Made by a program: the position numbers and the translations under genes. Below the pieces are notes generated by a model. That model did not search any database. It had not been told where the DNA came from and worked only from the letters and a program-made list of their open reading frames with translations. Below are positions 9,971 through 22,638 of a DNA stretch of 64,000 nt, in pieces. Source of the stretch: Hofstenia miamia (lineage: Eukaryota; Xenacoelomorpha; Acoela); assembly GCA_004352715.1 (NCBI GenBank), contig SCFE01000021.1, forward strand, positions 124,001 through 188,000. The letters run 5' to 3'. Every line of letters starts with the position of its first letter. The stretch's first letter is position 1.

Positions 9971-10600
9971 ACCCATAGCCATGGGGGTTTAGGAAGTGAA
10001 CTCTCCTGTAGAACAAACCTAAAAGCAAAATCAGCATGAAAGAATAAAATTAGTAAATTCAATTGTGCTTTCAACAATGCTGTGAAATGCATTTCTAATG
10101 TCTATTTTGTGTATATTTTTAAAAAGATTTCGTGGGATTTCGCCCTGCTTTTGGTCGCTTAAGTAATCACTACTAGATGACCTCTCCCATTCAACACAAA
10201 TTCAAATGGTGTACATTCTTAGTAAAATTTCAATTTAAATTTTAAAAAGATCGAAATTCCCATCAACCCCTTCTGAATGAGTGTCAACCTGCTTAGATGA
10301 TGATGCTGGCGACGGGCCTGGAAATATTTCTTCGATTTTAAATTGGGGATGTATCAAGCTGTTAGCAGTCTATTACCTACTACAAATATACTTGGATGTT
10401 TTTTTATTTTTGTCCGGCGATTTTCAGAAAATGTGGAGACTTAGGTGTTATTTCAAATTTTAGATTGTTATTAACTAATCAAATAAACCAATTATAATTC
10501 TTGTTTATATCAAAAAATATTTGTAGTCCAGTTCGGGCGACAATAGAGCTTGCATTTTTGCCAGCTTTAAAAGTTGAAGCAGTTTTCGTTCTATCCAAGC

Positions 10601-10602
<2 letters not shown>
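9971..10602. other. No gene seen
   Basis: AT-rich sequence between the LINE and a TA microsatellite. No feature that I can name. Confidence 0.5.

Positions 10603-10666
<64 letters not shown>
10603..10666. repeat. (AT)n microsatellite ending at a single-N join
   Basis: About 64 bp of uninterrupted AT dinucleotide, broken off at the N at 10667. Assemblies commonly stop in such arrays, so the true length is unknown. Confidence 0.95.
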
Positions 10667-10902
10667 NACATGCATTATTATGTTATCTTATTATTATATT
10701 TTTAAGTGAGTGAATAGCTAAAACTAACTCAATCTTTAACTAAAAAAAGCGTTTTGCTGCTTTTCCAAATGTAACATGTGTTATGCGCATTGTAATCCGC
10801 GTTTATGTTTTTTCTGGCATACGTTACATTGCCAATTTCACTGGTAGTAGCTGGATCTTACACTAACTGGTTGGAGTTTTTCAATTCACTATTTATCTAT
10901 AG

Positions 10903-10913
10903 NNNNNNNNNNN
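10903..10913. other. Assembly gap, 11 N
   Basis: Short N run in non-coding sequence about 300 bp upstream of the RING-like exons. Confidence 0.99.
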
Positions 10914-11217
10914 GACCTTGAAGGATGAAATTATTCTTTAACAACCTCAATGTCTTGGCCTCATTCCAATATACATGATTTTTTACAATATTATTTGATT
11001 GAAGAGAGGCGTTCTCATGAAGTCATGGCGTAAGTAGACACGGGCCACTCAGTTCGCCGAGGGAATAAAAATATGATGATATAGCAAAAAGAATTAACAC
11101 GCCTTTTAAGCTATATGAGAAATCGGTTAGAAAGTTCTGAGATTTTAGTATATGTCCATATATTTTGTGAAATACGATGCAGCTAATTTTTCAAGGAAAT
11201 CACGTATAACTTTCTAG

Positions 11218-11343
11218 AATTGCCATTGCTCACGCAGACGTTTAGTGAACCCCAATGTGATGAAGCTATGCATCACTTAGGTATTGATCGGTCGATTATT
11301 GATGAAGATCTTCCACCAACTGCTATCAACCAAATACTTCAAG
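11218..11343 (+). CDS. RING-like protein, penultimate exon
   Basis: Candidate exon following the acceptor tttctag and ending at the donor gtaatt. The frame gives about 41 residues including SEPQCDEAMHHLGIDRS and DEDLPPTAINQILQ, a composition typical of coding sequence. It ends after the first base of a codon, which matches the phase of the next exon across a 42-nt intron. Upstream exons were not found before the 11-N gap at 10903. I do not recognise this part of the protein. Confidence 0.5.
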
Positions 11344-11385
11344 GTAATTTTTTTTATCAAATATAGTTTTACTTTCTAAATTTAG

Positions 11386-11555
11386 ATAATGATGCTTTAT
11401 GCAAAATCTGTTTGATACAAGAAATACAGGATTCTTGGGTCATTGTGCTCTGTAGACACTCAAGCATTTACAAGGACATTATTGAAATTTATGGCGAATG
11501 CTGTCCATTTTGTCGCAGTGTGGTATTAAAAATAATCAAATTGTTATTAAATTGA
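11386..11555 (+). CDS. RING-like C-terminal exon
   Basis: Exon after the acceptor aatttag, 42 nt downstream of the previous exon, with matching phase. It encodes DNDALCKICLIQEIQDSW, then VIVLCRHSS, then GECCPFCRSVV, and a stop at 11553-11555. This is the pattern of a C-terminal RING finger (CxxC, CxH, CPxC), as in many ubiquitin ligases. The two middle zinc ligands expected after CRHSS, in a pattern such as FCKDC, are Tyr and Ile instead, so one zinc site cannot form normally. It could be a degenerate or repurposed RING, a transposon-carried domain, or a decaying gene. Its 42-nt intron matches the short introns of the UNG gene here. Confidence 0.5.
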
Positions 11556-12391
11556 AATATAAATGTGGACTTCTTGATGGTATATTTATTTACTCATTAA
11601 TTAACTTTCACATGAACTTGTCATTTGTGTTAATTGATTGTGCTATTCTAAACATAATTGCATCTACAATTTTTAACTTAAGACATGGGCCAGACAGCCC
11701 TTCGGCTGGGCTGGGTTTGGCCCGAATTTTCAAAAAAGTTACTATTCCGTAACATTGCATGCAAATACATTGAATTTTATGTGAGTTATGACAATGAAGT
11801 TGAAAAATAACATTTAGATTTTGGAAATTTTAGATTAGTATCATATACTTTTCTAAATTTCAATTTAGAATATGCAATTTCAGATTTTACTAAAAGTATC
11901 TATTTTATCAAATTTCGGTAGAGCAATGGGACAAATTGTAGAAATTTTTTGACAAGCATTATAAAACTAATCCAAATTGGCATTAGTTTGCGGTACATGC
12001 CCATCTCTGTTTAACTTATATCCGAATAGTCTGGCATTGAACCTATTTGATAAAACTCTAGTCAATTCAATCAACTCACCATGAAAGGGAAGGGGGCAAC
12101 TGCTCCCTCTTGCCCTCCGCTTGTGGTGGTTATGTGGGCAATCCACATATGTACAAGTCGCCATGGCTAAGTTATTTCTGTACAAAGCGCCATCTAAAAT
12201 TTACTAAACTTGTCATTTATAACATTTATAAGAATATATTTATATACATACACATCGTCAGTTTTATTGTAATGAAGTTGTTGCAAACTCATCAAAGAAA
12301 CATGAGAGAAATTTAAGGTGGGCTTCAATCATTCGAACAGCAACTATAATTCATGATTTTTATTATTATTGTGAAAATTTTTAAAACAAAA
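11556..12391. other. No gene seen
   Basis: AT-rich DNA. A GC-rich patch near 11686-11745 (gggctgggtttggcccg) resembles the CCCGA-rich repeat near 46290-46720 and may be part of the same kind of element. Confidence 0.4.
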
Positions 12392-12508
12392 ATGGCTCCC
12401 AGAAAGTTGGCCCGAAGACGAGATGCTTTGGTGTCAGAAAATGTCAGTACTTGCAAGACATGTGCAAGGACTATTAGTTGTTATAATAATACGAGTAAAA
12501 CACATTGA
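12392..12508 (+). pseudogene. BED-type zinc-finger fragment (hAT-like)
   Basis: A 38-codon frame from ATG 12392 to TGA 12506. It begins MAPRKLARRRD and contains CKTCARTISCYNNTSKTH. The CxxC, NTS and His spacing is that of the first half of a BED finger, which opens many hAT transposases (typically CxxCxxxIxxxxNTSxLxxHL). The frame stops before the final His ligands, and no transposase follows. It may be a truncated hAT end, a lone first exon, or chance; the basic start and the NTS motif favour the first. Confidence 0.35.
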
Positions 12509-15500
12509 GTAATCGAAATATATTTATATTTTTATCAATATGTATTTGGAAATTTCACCTAAGATAAGTACTTGATTTAAAATAAACATGTACAAATTTG
12601 CAAAAATATACTTTTAGATCTTGTAATTTTTTTAATAAAAATTAATTATTTTATGTATTTCAAGTTTTCTGTGCTATTCTCCTTAAATATGTACCGCGTG
12701 CTACGAATTTGGTTAACTATGCAAAGTTATTGGTCTATATACATTACTTTTTAAAGCTTTTTACGTATGGTATTGCATTTCTCGTCGTTTTTTACCTTGT
12801 ATTAGTGTTTATTTTATCCGCGTGCTCCGTGTGTTCCCCGTGCACCTTATTCTATACCTTCGCCCAAAATAAAGTGTAGTAAACATTCCAATCTCTTCAA
12901 TGTAGCAAGGAAAATTTCAGTTTTTTCATGCTAAAATTTAGTCTTGCAAATAATGAATTCAAATACTTNGGCATTGAACCTATTTAACCTGAAAGTGAGT
13001 GTGACATTTCACAACTATTTGTTATTGAATGTTTCATATTAAATTTAGTAGTGAGGTGTAGAAGTCACACTACAGTATTTGCGGGAAATGTATTTTTATA
13101 ATAGGATTTTCATTTACAATGTGCTTTTTGCAAATTTCATTTGTTCAAAGAAAAATTTATTGAACGTAAATTGCCTTTTGTTTTGTATAACTATTTGTAA
13201 TATAATTATGCAATCTATGTTATGCGGATTTGTTTTGGCGGAAATAGTAACTTTCAGGTTTGACTCCTGCCAATTCCTTTTATCTAATCTATAAATAAAT
13301 TTTATCAAAACTATAGTTACGTTAAATGGGGTTTCCTGGACCCTTATTAATTATCCTATTATCCACATTAGGTTGGGGTATCATGAGAGAACCCAACTCT
13401 TGCTCTCTGTGACCAGGAAATTAACTATTACTGCATGGCATGTAAGCAATGCCCACCTCAAGTTCATGATAAGATTTCGTATTCTTGGTGTCACCAGCAT
13501 ATGTTAAGTTAATTTGGTCTTAAGCAGCCCTGTAATATCAAATATTAAGTATAACTTTGGTAAACACAAGCCACTTAAGGAAATTTTATTAACCAAATGC
13601 ATTGACTCATGCAAATATATGCAAAACATTCAACTGCAGTAAGCAACACAATCCACTCATATGCTCCACATTTCTAACTAATAACAAATTCATTCATTAG
13701 TTTTACCTATTAAACAAAAACAATAACAACCTAACATAAATACAACAGTTGCTTAAATTGCAGGGAAAATGTAGTAGTTGTTAAATTGTATACAATTATT
13801 AAATTTTAAGGTTTTACAATAAAGAAAATTATCTAAATAAACAATTTAGTAATTTTGGTAGTACTTGCAAACCATATTTATCTGATTATGCTATAATATT
13901 GCTGCATTTATCACAAAAAGTGAAAAATATGAAACTGCTGTGTTTATATACCCCAAGGTTATGGTTGAAAATGAGTTCAACATTGATAATTTATGCTGAA
14001 AGGAATGCTTTGAAAATATTCGGAAGAATTTTATGCATGGATTCTAGATATTTCACTTCCCAATATGATTTTGAATTAATCCCAATTGCAGTAGCCAATG
14101 AAAATTGGGAGTGATAACATTTTTCATGGTGGATTGCAAATATTGCTAATAAACACATATTATTCATCATTATCTTACTTGTCATAAATAGCTCACCTAG
14201 TCTATACCCAGCTAATGAAATTATTGCCTCACATATTCAAAAGGCTTGTAGTCAAGTCTGTCACTCAAAGCATAAAAATTGTTTTTAATGTAATGTAAGC
14301 AGGGGCATCTAACATAAAACAATTAAAGTACACCAAAATAAAAAATAATAAGCATTATAAAATTAATAATTAAAGAGGCTGATCAAAATGTCTTTCTGCA
14401 AAAAGTAGTGCTTTCTGTGGGAGTCCTTAAAGTCAAAATACAGCTTAAATGTGTATTTTATTTGAAGTTCAAGTTTGAAAGAGACTTTTCAAAATGAGTT
14501 CAAAATACCCAGTAGGCACTGCAGCAATGCTAATATCATCTTAGAAAATTTTCCTAGTCTTCAAAAGCAGAGGAGTTAGAATCATTGCTGGCATTATTTA
14601 CATTTTTCATATATAGTTCTAAATTTAAGAAGATAAGATATTAAACATAATTTCATCAAAATGGTTATGAAATGATTGATCATACATATATTCCTATAAG
14701 AATATCTAGTGGGGATTGGTTCCCATGGGTCCCAAAGACACAATAACATAGCTTGCATGTAATATGTTAAAAAAGTTTATGTAGATTTTAGCCAAATAAG
14801 TATTAGCAACATGAGCAGTAAAAAACATAAATATGATTAAGCTTATACAGTATTTTTTTAGTTTATATAGTTCTTGTAAAATGGTTTAATAAAAAAATTA
14901 TTTTTGAGGTGTAGTATTTTGTTAATATTTAACTTGCATTTTCAAAATTTCACAATATAAAGTCCAAAAAATGAGAGTGATTTTGTTGCATTGAAGAATA
15001 ATCCATTACTAAAAATCATAAACATGCTTCTCAATGACAGACTTGCCAAACTCAAGTTTAGTAAGAACTTATGCAATATTATTAGTTTTATGATATGATA
15101 TATAAAAATAATACATTTCAATAAATGTAGTATTCAAGTGCATCAAGTGTGCCAAAAATGCTTGGTTGAGATCAAAAAGCTTGGGAGCCACTGACTTAGT
15201 GAACAGACATTTTACATGCAAGTGTGCATGGAGAGACTAATAAACAAACTTTTGTATATTGCTAACATAATAACTCATCACAAAAACTATTGTATCATGC
15301 ACTGTATGTTACAGTGTATTCTTTTTAGTAAATTGTCACTCTTTAAGTTGTTTCTTATTTAAATACTTGCTATGTATGGATATTTAGAATATAGTAAGCA
15401 TTTTGCCTACATTCCTTATTATGCTTGATGCTAAATAAATTACTAAGTTTATGTATTTTTCTGATTTTATACCTCTGATTTAATATTGTCACTACATGTT

Positions 15501-17480
15501 TCATTGTATTATTTTAAGATGAGAGCATCATTCAATAGGGTTCACCTTCACAGCATTCAAATCATTGTTAATCAAATTTAGAATTTCATAGGCTTTATTA
15601 TTTCTTAAAACATTCTTTATCTATTACTATTATGCACATTTATACAGAATAATCAGTTATGGATCAAACATACTTTAGAGAAATAAATAACTAAGTAGAG
15701 CAAAATTGATAAATTTCAAATTGGGCTATAGAAAAAATTGCCAAAATTCCTTGTAAGAAAATTCTATAAAGACTTTGAAAATAGGAGACCTAAAGGATAT
15801 CTTATATTTATTAATATTATTAACATGCTTTCAGGGAAAAACTTTATATGTTCAGATGACATAAGTTTCCATTTAAAGTTCAACACAAGAGTGAAAATGT
15901 TTACTAAGATCAATAGAATTGAAAACAGCTTTGCTGCTAACTCTTTTTCATGAAAGCAGCAGAGATATTTAATGAAATGCCCTTGTATTTCAATCATATG
16001 CAATTTCTAAGAAAGTAATATGTAAATATTTCATAAATGAAAGTGGAATAATGAAAAGTTATTCATACAGATTTTAAGTACATTAGCTGATAAACATAAT
16101 CATATGATGCTTATTGATATTAGTGCTGATCTGTAGTAGTTTATGGTTGATGATTAATAAATCATTTTAAGCAGCATGTAATTGCAACCAAATAATTGAA
16201 AATTATTGCTATAATTTAAAACATTGACAGCCAATGTTTATTTTTAATAGACATTTAGCAGCACCCTAACTGATCTAATAGATACTTCAGGATTTGGTTA
16301 AATATACCTTGTGCTTTGTACTTTTCATAATATCTAATTACTGTTGTGTTCTATTTACATATTTACCAATGCAGGCTAATGTATAGTTGTTTGTGCTAGG
16401 TAACCAATTTCTTGTAAGATATTTTATAGATTTCTAGTGTAAAATAACACAACTGTTTTTAATGCTGAGAATTGCAGATTTGAATTCTTATTAAAAATTT
16501 CATAATTTTGTGTACAAAAAATTTCAAGCATAATATTATTAATCAGATATATATTAGCAATTTGTTCAACATCTGAATCAGATGAATTTCTGTATTATTG
16601 TATTTGTGAATAATAAACCTATAAATTTTCCTGATTTGAGGTCCCCCTCAAGTAATATACCCAAGTATTAACTGCTTAAAGTAGGGTGTAATTAGAGAGC
16701 TGACTCCCACTTATTGTTTCCAAACAAATTCAAAATTTGCAGTAAAGTAAGCATTTATTAAATACATTCACAATTATAAATTTCAGTGACTGATAAAAGG
16801 AGTGGATAGGCTGCATATTTCAATATTATTTGATTAGCAAATCTATCAGAAATTCAATAAATATTATCAAAACATTGAAAAATTAACTACTTTTTACAAT
16901 AAAATACGAATTACAAAATTAATTAAAATAATTCATCTTCTATTTTAGATCTAAACAGAGTTTCAGAGGACTTCTATATATTTTTTAAATGCAAACAGCA
17001 AATGTAAATGTTTATAATTAAAACACTTATTTACATTTCTATGTATGCATTTCTATATTTCAATGATCTAATCTACTTACTAATTGAAATAAGGGTTTAC
17101 AAAATGAGATCAGAGATCTTCTAGAGTTGAGACCAAATTCTGAGACTTTATGATTAAAGACTAAGACTTGAGCCAAGAAGTAATGAATATTGAAAAATTC
17201 ATCTGAATTAAAGACCTAGTTGAGACTTCAGACAACATTTTGCTACTTTAATATTAAATGTGAATACTATGTGACAATGTCAGATTTTCCTATCAAAATT
17301 TATTTCTCTTTACACTATAATTGATAAGCAATTCACAAAACATCAAATTGAATTTATTTGCAGTCAAACATAATTTAATTTCCTCCAAGTTGAACATACT
17401 TAACATGATTGAAAAGTATTGAGGCTTATAATATACAAAGCTACAATTTATTGATAAAATCAAAATCTAGTATAAATTAC
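12509..17480. other. Long AT-rich stretch without recognisable genes
   Basis: About 5 kb with only short chance frames. The stretch 12870-12968 recurs at 19432-19531 with a few substitutions, so it belongs to a dispersed repeat. A single N lies at 12969, after which gcattgaacctattt repeats text seen at 12032-12047. No RNA gene was recognised. Confidence 0.5.
12870..12968. repeat. Dispersed repeat, copy 1 (second copy 19432-19531)
   Basis: Around 100 bp beginning aaaataaagt and containing caatctcttcaa and tttcagttttttcatg, repeated at 19432-19531 with a handful of mismatches. Family unknown. Confidence 0.75.
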
Positions 17481-17880
17481 AATTATTGTTCCATGATTCT
17501 CCTGGACAGAATCTAAATGATGCAACAGTTTTTTGCATTGGTGGATAAATGCTTCTTTTGTAATAGTTGATAGGGAATCAGAAAGGAAATTTTCAATATT
17601 AGAAAAATTGATTAAGTTTTGTTTGGTTTCTAAGCCACTAAATATCCATCAATCCAAGAGATTGTAGCCTGGTGAATATGGAGGCTGCTTCCAAACAATT
17701 ACACCTTTTATCATTCAGAAATTTAGCTGTTAGCACTGACACATGAGGTCATCCATTGTTATGAATCAAGACAATGTCTTTCCAGGTGATTGTTTATGTT
17801 TGATGTGACAATTTCTGATGCATTAATTTTAGGAAATCTATGTGCAAATCTGAATTGATTGGAGAAACCTGCTAATCCTC
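17480..17880 (-). pseudogene. Tc1/mariner transposase C-terminal remnant
   Basis: Reading the minus strand with frame changes gives WPHVSVLTAKFLN, then QPPYSPGYNLLD followed by WIFSGLETKQNLI, and near the end EAFIHQCKKLLHHLDS. This is the order of the last third of a Tc1/mariner DDE transposase, including the PPYSPxxNxxD signature that holds the final catalytic acid. It differs from the mariner copies elsewhere in the window, so it is another, older family. Stops and frameshifts make it inactive. Confidence 0.65.
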
Positions 17881-19884
17881 ATCAGTTAATCTTTTAACCA
17901 TTTGGCAGTTGAACTCATTGCATATTGAGGCAGGATGGCCAGATTGAGAAGAGTCAGCTAAACTGCTTGTTTATTTAAACAGCAATGTTTGAACAACTTA
18001 GCAATATAAATTTGATGAATTGCATATAAAATTAATTCTAAAACAACCATGCAGCAACATAAAACATTGTTGTTATGACCTCAAAATATTGCTTTTTTAT
18101 TAATATAAAACAACCAAGAAGCAACCTAATGGTACATTGTTTAAGCAATGTTGTTTTGAATAATGAAATAGTACAATTTTGATGTTAAAACAACATTGTT
18201 TTGATGCATAAACAACCACATAACAACACAAAACAACAATGTTATTTGGGTTGCTGTCAACATTCTATTGGGGAATGCAAAAAATAGCATACACAACCTA
18301 CACACAGTCTCATAACTTTTTAATCACACTGAATACTTTCTGCAGGTCTGTACTGCTAAATAAATAATAAAAAGAGTAATAAGTTTTATTACTTTATTTT
18401 TATTTTATATCTCAACAAGTGGAACGAGCAAAACTCATATCATAATATAACTTTTAATGGCATTGTATTTGAATGATTTTTAAACTTTAATTCTATAGCT
18501 TGTGTCAATGCATTTATATTTAGCTATTTGCAATTCATTTAAAAATGTCACATTTTCCCTATATTGGTATGTAGAGCAAGCACAAGGTATTCAAATTTTG
18601 AACACAATAGAATTGAGGTTAACTTAAACATTCCTTGAATAAAAGCATACTTTTAGGCAAGATTTCTTGAAAACATAAAATTCAAAAATTTGTTATAGGA
18701 ATATATTGATTCATTTAAAAATTTTCACACTAGTTTGATAATAAGAACAAAGTATTAGACCAACTAGACACCCATAATTGCATTAATAGATATATTCTTT
18801 GCATTGTTTTCAACAATAAGAATACTTTAAATGTCCTTTAACAATATAGAAAAAACAGGAACATGAAAAATGTAAAACTTGATGTTATATTGCTATTAAT
18901 CTTTTTACTTTCAATTTTACTAAAGGCACACTTTTATACCATATTAATATTGTGAAAAACATATTCATTGTAATTTTGAACTTATAATATTTTACTTAGA
19001 TTTACTTTCCATTGACATATACTTCATTTTCGATATATGTTGTATTCGACGTAATCCTGTTTGCTGAAAGATAACCAATGAAGTTCCTTCAAAACTTAAA
19101 TATATTTGTAAAATAGCGTACAATTTTTAAGTTAAGGTTGTGGGAATCTTTAAACAAATCCAGAAATTAATGACGTAATCAAAATGATTATTATAGTTCA
19201 AATATTATCAATGTTCTTAGATTTTCAGCAAGCTTTTCCCATATTGATCAAATAATAATTGATATAAACCTACAGAACATGAGGCGAATTTACTCCCAAA
19301 TGTGTTATTTTCTGCAGATTTCAATATGTTCTACATATACCACGCTCATATAAAATATTTCTTGACTAATTGGTTTAATTTTCTCTTTGTTCATTACTAA
19401 ACAAATTTTCATTTAAAACATTCAATTGACAAAATAAAGTATAGTAAACATTCCAATCTCTTCAAAGTAGCAAGGAAAATTTCAGTTTTTTCATGTTAAG
19501 ATTTATCCTTGCAAATAATTAATTCAAATACTTTTGAGAAGGATAATAGAATTTATAGAAAAATCACTTTTAGATTTGCTCACTTGTTCTTTGAAAATTT
19601 TTTATAGTTTAGACATGTGTACTTTCATAGCAGGCGATTTAAGTATTGGAGGTCAATACTGTGAGGTGCATGTTCAAGAGATGTGTCGATAACAAAACAT
19701 ACGAGCCATCCTCTTCTTCATAGATAAAAATAACTGCTATATTGTGGTTTCTCAAATCAGGCTAAACATTAAAAATAGCAAACGACAGACTGATGGATGA
19801 TCTTCAACTTGCTAAGGAAATTTTACGTGAGTGTCAAGTTCGAATATAAATTCTAAATTCCAAAAAATAGTTCATATGCTTTAA
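17881..19884. other. No gene seen outside the short repeats listed
   Basis: AT-rich DNA containing the AACAAC cluster (18030-18260) and the second copy of the dispersed repeat (19432-19531). A few short open stretches around 19640-19830 were too weak to call as exons. Confidence 0.45.
18030..18260. repeat. Cluster of AACAAC/GTTGTT palindromic motifs
   Basis: Some 230 bp in which aacaac and its complement gttgtt recur about a dozen times, forming short inverted repeats such as aaacaacattgtttt and acaatgttgttttg. It follows directly on the Tc1/mariner remnant and may be its subterminal region or a separate miniature element. Confidence 0.5.
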
Positions 19885-20203
19885 AATATTTTTTGGCCTC
19901 ACCACTATATTTGTAATTAATTGATTTTTCAGAATATAATATTCACAAATGAAACAGAAAGAATACACACAGGTATTTCATTTATATAGTAGCCATGGCA
20001 TGCATGGTATGCAATGAGCATGAAAGTATTTTATTTAAATTATTTTTCTATTATATACAATGTAACACATCACGTCAGTAAAACTGAGATTAATGAATTA
20101 TCTTTGGAAATGAGCAGCAGAGATTTAACTTCAATAGCCTAATGCCTCATATAGTCCTAGACATTATCAACAAGCAAAATCAGTTAACTGATTTTTATAT
20201 CAC
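19885..20203. repeat. 319-bp block repeated exactly at 20613-20931
   Basis: From aatattttttggcctc to ttttatatcac the sequence matches 20613-20931 at a constant offset of 728. Each copy is bounded by a single N on the side facing the mariner shard. It is probably one genomic sequence represented twice. Confidence 0.9.
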
Positions 20204-20204
20204 N

Positions 20205-20611
20205 TTCGACGCATTTTGGTCGAGGATCTGACAATGCGAAAGTTGTGTGCCAAAATGGTTCCAAAGGTTTTGTCGGAGGACCAAAAGAAACACAGGGTTA
20301 ATGTTTGCCACGACTGGTTGCAAACAATCACAGATGATCCTGAGTTCCTTGATTGAGTCATCACAGGAGACGAGACATGGGTCTTCTAGTAAGATCTAGA
20401 GAAAAAGAGACAGAGTTGCCAGTGGAAAATCTCCATCATCACCGAGACCCAAGAAGGCGCTCATATCCAAGTCAAGAATCAAAGTGATGCTATTCGCCAT
20501 TTTTTACCGTCATGCAGTGGTCCATCGTGAGTTCGTTCCTCAAGGCCAGGTCGTGAACCAACATTTTTACCAGCAAGTTCTCAATCGGCTTTAGAACAGG
20601 GTTTGGCACTG
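20205..20611 (+). mobile_element. Mariner copy 2, 407-bp internal shard
   Basis: Corresponds over its full 407 bp to 27257-27663 of mariner copy 3, starting and ending inside the transposase coding region. It shares two inactivating stops with copy 3 (the TGA after ATPEFLD-like sequence at ccttgattgag, and the TAG-TAA pair after WVF), but keeps CAA where copy 3 has a TAA, and differs at several CG sites. It is thus a distinct copy. It has no element ends and is flanked by single Ns, so its placement here is doubtful. Confidence 0.85.
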
Positions 20612-20931
20612 NAATATTTTTTGGCCTCACCACTATATTTGTAATTAATTGATTTTTCAGAATATAATATTCACAAATGAAACAGAAAGAATACACACAG
20701 GTATTTCATTTATATAGTAGCCATGGCATGCATGGTATGCAATGAGCATGAAAGTATTTTATTTAAATTATTTTTCTATTATATACAATGTAACACATCA
20801 CGTCAGTAAAACTGAGATTAATGAATTATCTTTGGAAATGAGCAGCAGAGATTTAACTTCAATAGCCTAATGCCTCATATAGTCCTAGACATTATCAACA
20901 AGCAAAATCAGTTAACTGATTTTTATATCAC

Positions 20932-22590
20932 ACAATGTAATGCTTCCAGTTTTGATCAAAACAGAAGTTATGCTATTGTACTACTAGAACTATCGGATCA
21001 GAAAATTTCATGGAATTAAGATGGGTCCAAATCCAATATAGGAGTGAAACTTCAAATTATTGTCTCGTATACCCTATCCACTAGCTCTAAGAGTTAGCGA
21101 AAGATGTAGAAATTGATGCAAAAATGTGGAAATGTTTCTAAAATAGTTGTGAAAAAAGGAAATGGAAGAGAATCGTATTTCCATAAGCAAGCCTGATTTT
21201 TCCTAAAATTCTAGAACTTTGGTGCTTAGTTATGTCTCTGAAATGATGTGAAGTCTGATTTATTTTGGTATTTTACAATAGTTATGCAGTGTGAAATCAT
21301 GTTGCATGATTTGAAAGGTCAAGATATGTTTTCTCATATTTTCCTTCTATTTACTTGTACAGTTATAGTTCGTAATTTTGATGCTTCTTAGCCGCGTTTG
21401 TACATCAAACAATATATGTAGATTTTTTCAATGCGCTGTTTAGTTTTGTCATTAGATTTCTTGGGGTTAATCACCAACAATTTTTTTTTGATGTTTTGGT
21501 CGTTTTAACCCATTTAGCTCTAGTGATACGATATTTGCATCATGTTTTCCTTAATTTTTCAATGCTTGTAATCTTGGAAGCATAATTATATTAGCAAAGT
21601 ACTTACAGTCTCCTGATGTTGATAATATTTGATAATCTTTATCAAATGTACCCGTCTCACTCCAAATTTTTTGGTGTTCTTTCTATGTTGGTCACAATGG
21701 TGATTTAGAGCTTCAACACGCTTTTAAGAGTAAATACATGTTTGAGAAACAGCATGAGCTCAATTTTTCATTGACTTCGGGAAAACCTAAGAGCTCTCTC
21801 TGAGTGGAATAGGCTGAAAAAATGGCATTTGTGTTCAAAAAGTTGATTAGAGATTTAAATATTTCCTTTTTAGCAATTTTTTGTTAATGGGGATTTATTT
21901 GCCCTAATTTATATTTTAAAATGTTTATATCATTTTCTGCTAACAATATGAGAGTATGATTTCAATTTGCATAGATCTTTAATTATTTTTAAATTTTTCC
22001 TTTTTGTGTAGTTTTGTTGAGATGTCAAATACTTACTTTATTGTTTTATGTATTCAACGCAATAATGAATAATATTTATTACCAAATAACCTAATTGTTT
22101 ATTTTACCACGGTTGTTGTATTTTAAGAGACAGTTTGTATTAAGGCAGCTATCTGTATGACAATAAAAAATGTTCTCTGCTGTGGAAATAATGAATTCCT
22201 TGCATCTCGCTGTCAGGTGAAGCTCGATTTCGAAATTTTTAATTTTAAATTCAATGGTTTCTAATCGAGAAAATTTGTATTTTGCCTGTTTCTGTTTATT
22301 ACAAATCAACTATCCTACGAATTCATTTTGTTTTTAATATTTCAAAATGGTTTGTTATACAAAACGAAAATGTTTATATGAAATTTTTATTGCAGCAATT
22401 TTAAAACTATAATATAAACGTTTTGGGAAGTCGTTTGTTAAATGCATTTGCTGTGTGGACAAAATATAAGCCTACAGAAATCTATTCTAACTTTTGATTT
22501 CCTTTTAGTGTTTTTTTAATGATTAGATCTATTTTGCAATTTCAAAATGATAGATTTCTTTGGTGTTATGTAACTAATCTTTATTTAAGA
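20932..22590. other. UNG 5' flank, no gene seen
   Basis: AT-rich sequence upstream of the UNG start codon. No TATA box, CpG-rich promoter or upstream exon could be supported by eye. Confidence 0.45.
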
Positions 22591-22638
22591 ATGCCAAAAT
22601 CAAAGTCCATTACTGATTTCTTCGCAAAAGATGAAGGT
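22591..22638 (+). CDS. UNG: UNG exon 1
   Basis: Starts at ATG 22591 and encodes [16 protein letters not shown], resembling the PCNA-binding N-terminus of nuclear UNG. The donor is gtaagt. This start is chosen because the downstream frame opens directly with the basic KKRK stretch and the family usually has the FF motif at the extreme N-terminus. Confidence 0.85.

Noticed and set aside
13899-16003. Several 60-80 codon frames
   Set aside because: They are of the length expected by chance, with AT-driven composition and no motif.
19640-19850. Possible exons with VDNKTYEPSSSS and MDDLQLAKEILREC
   Set aside because: The pieces are short, in different frames, with stops between them and no consistent splice sites.
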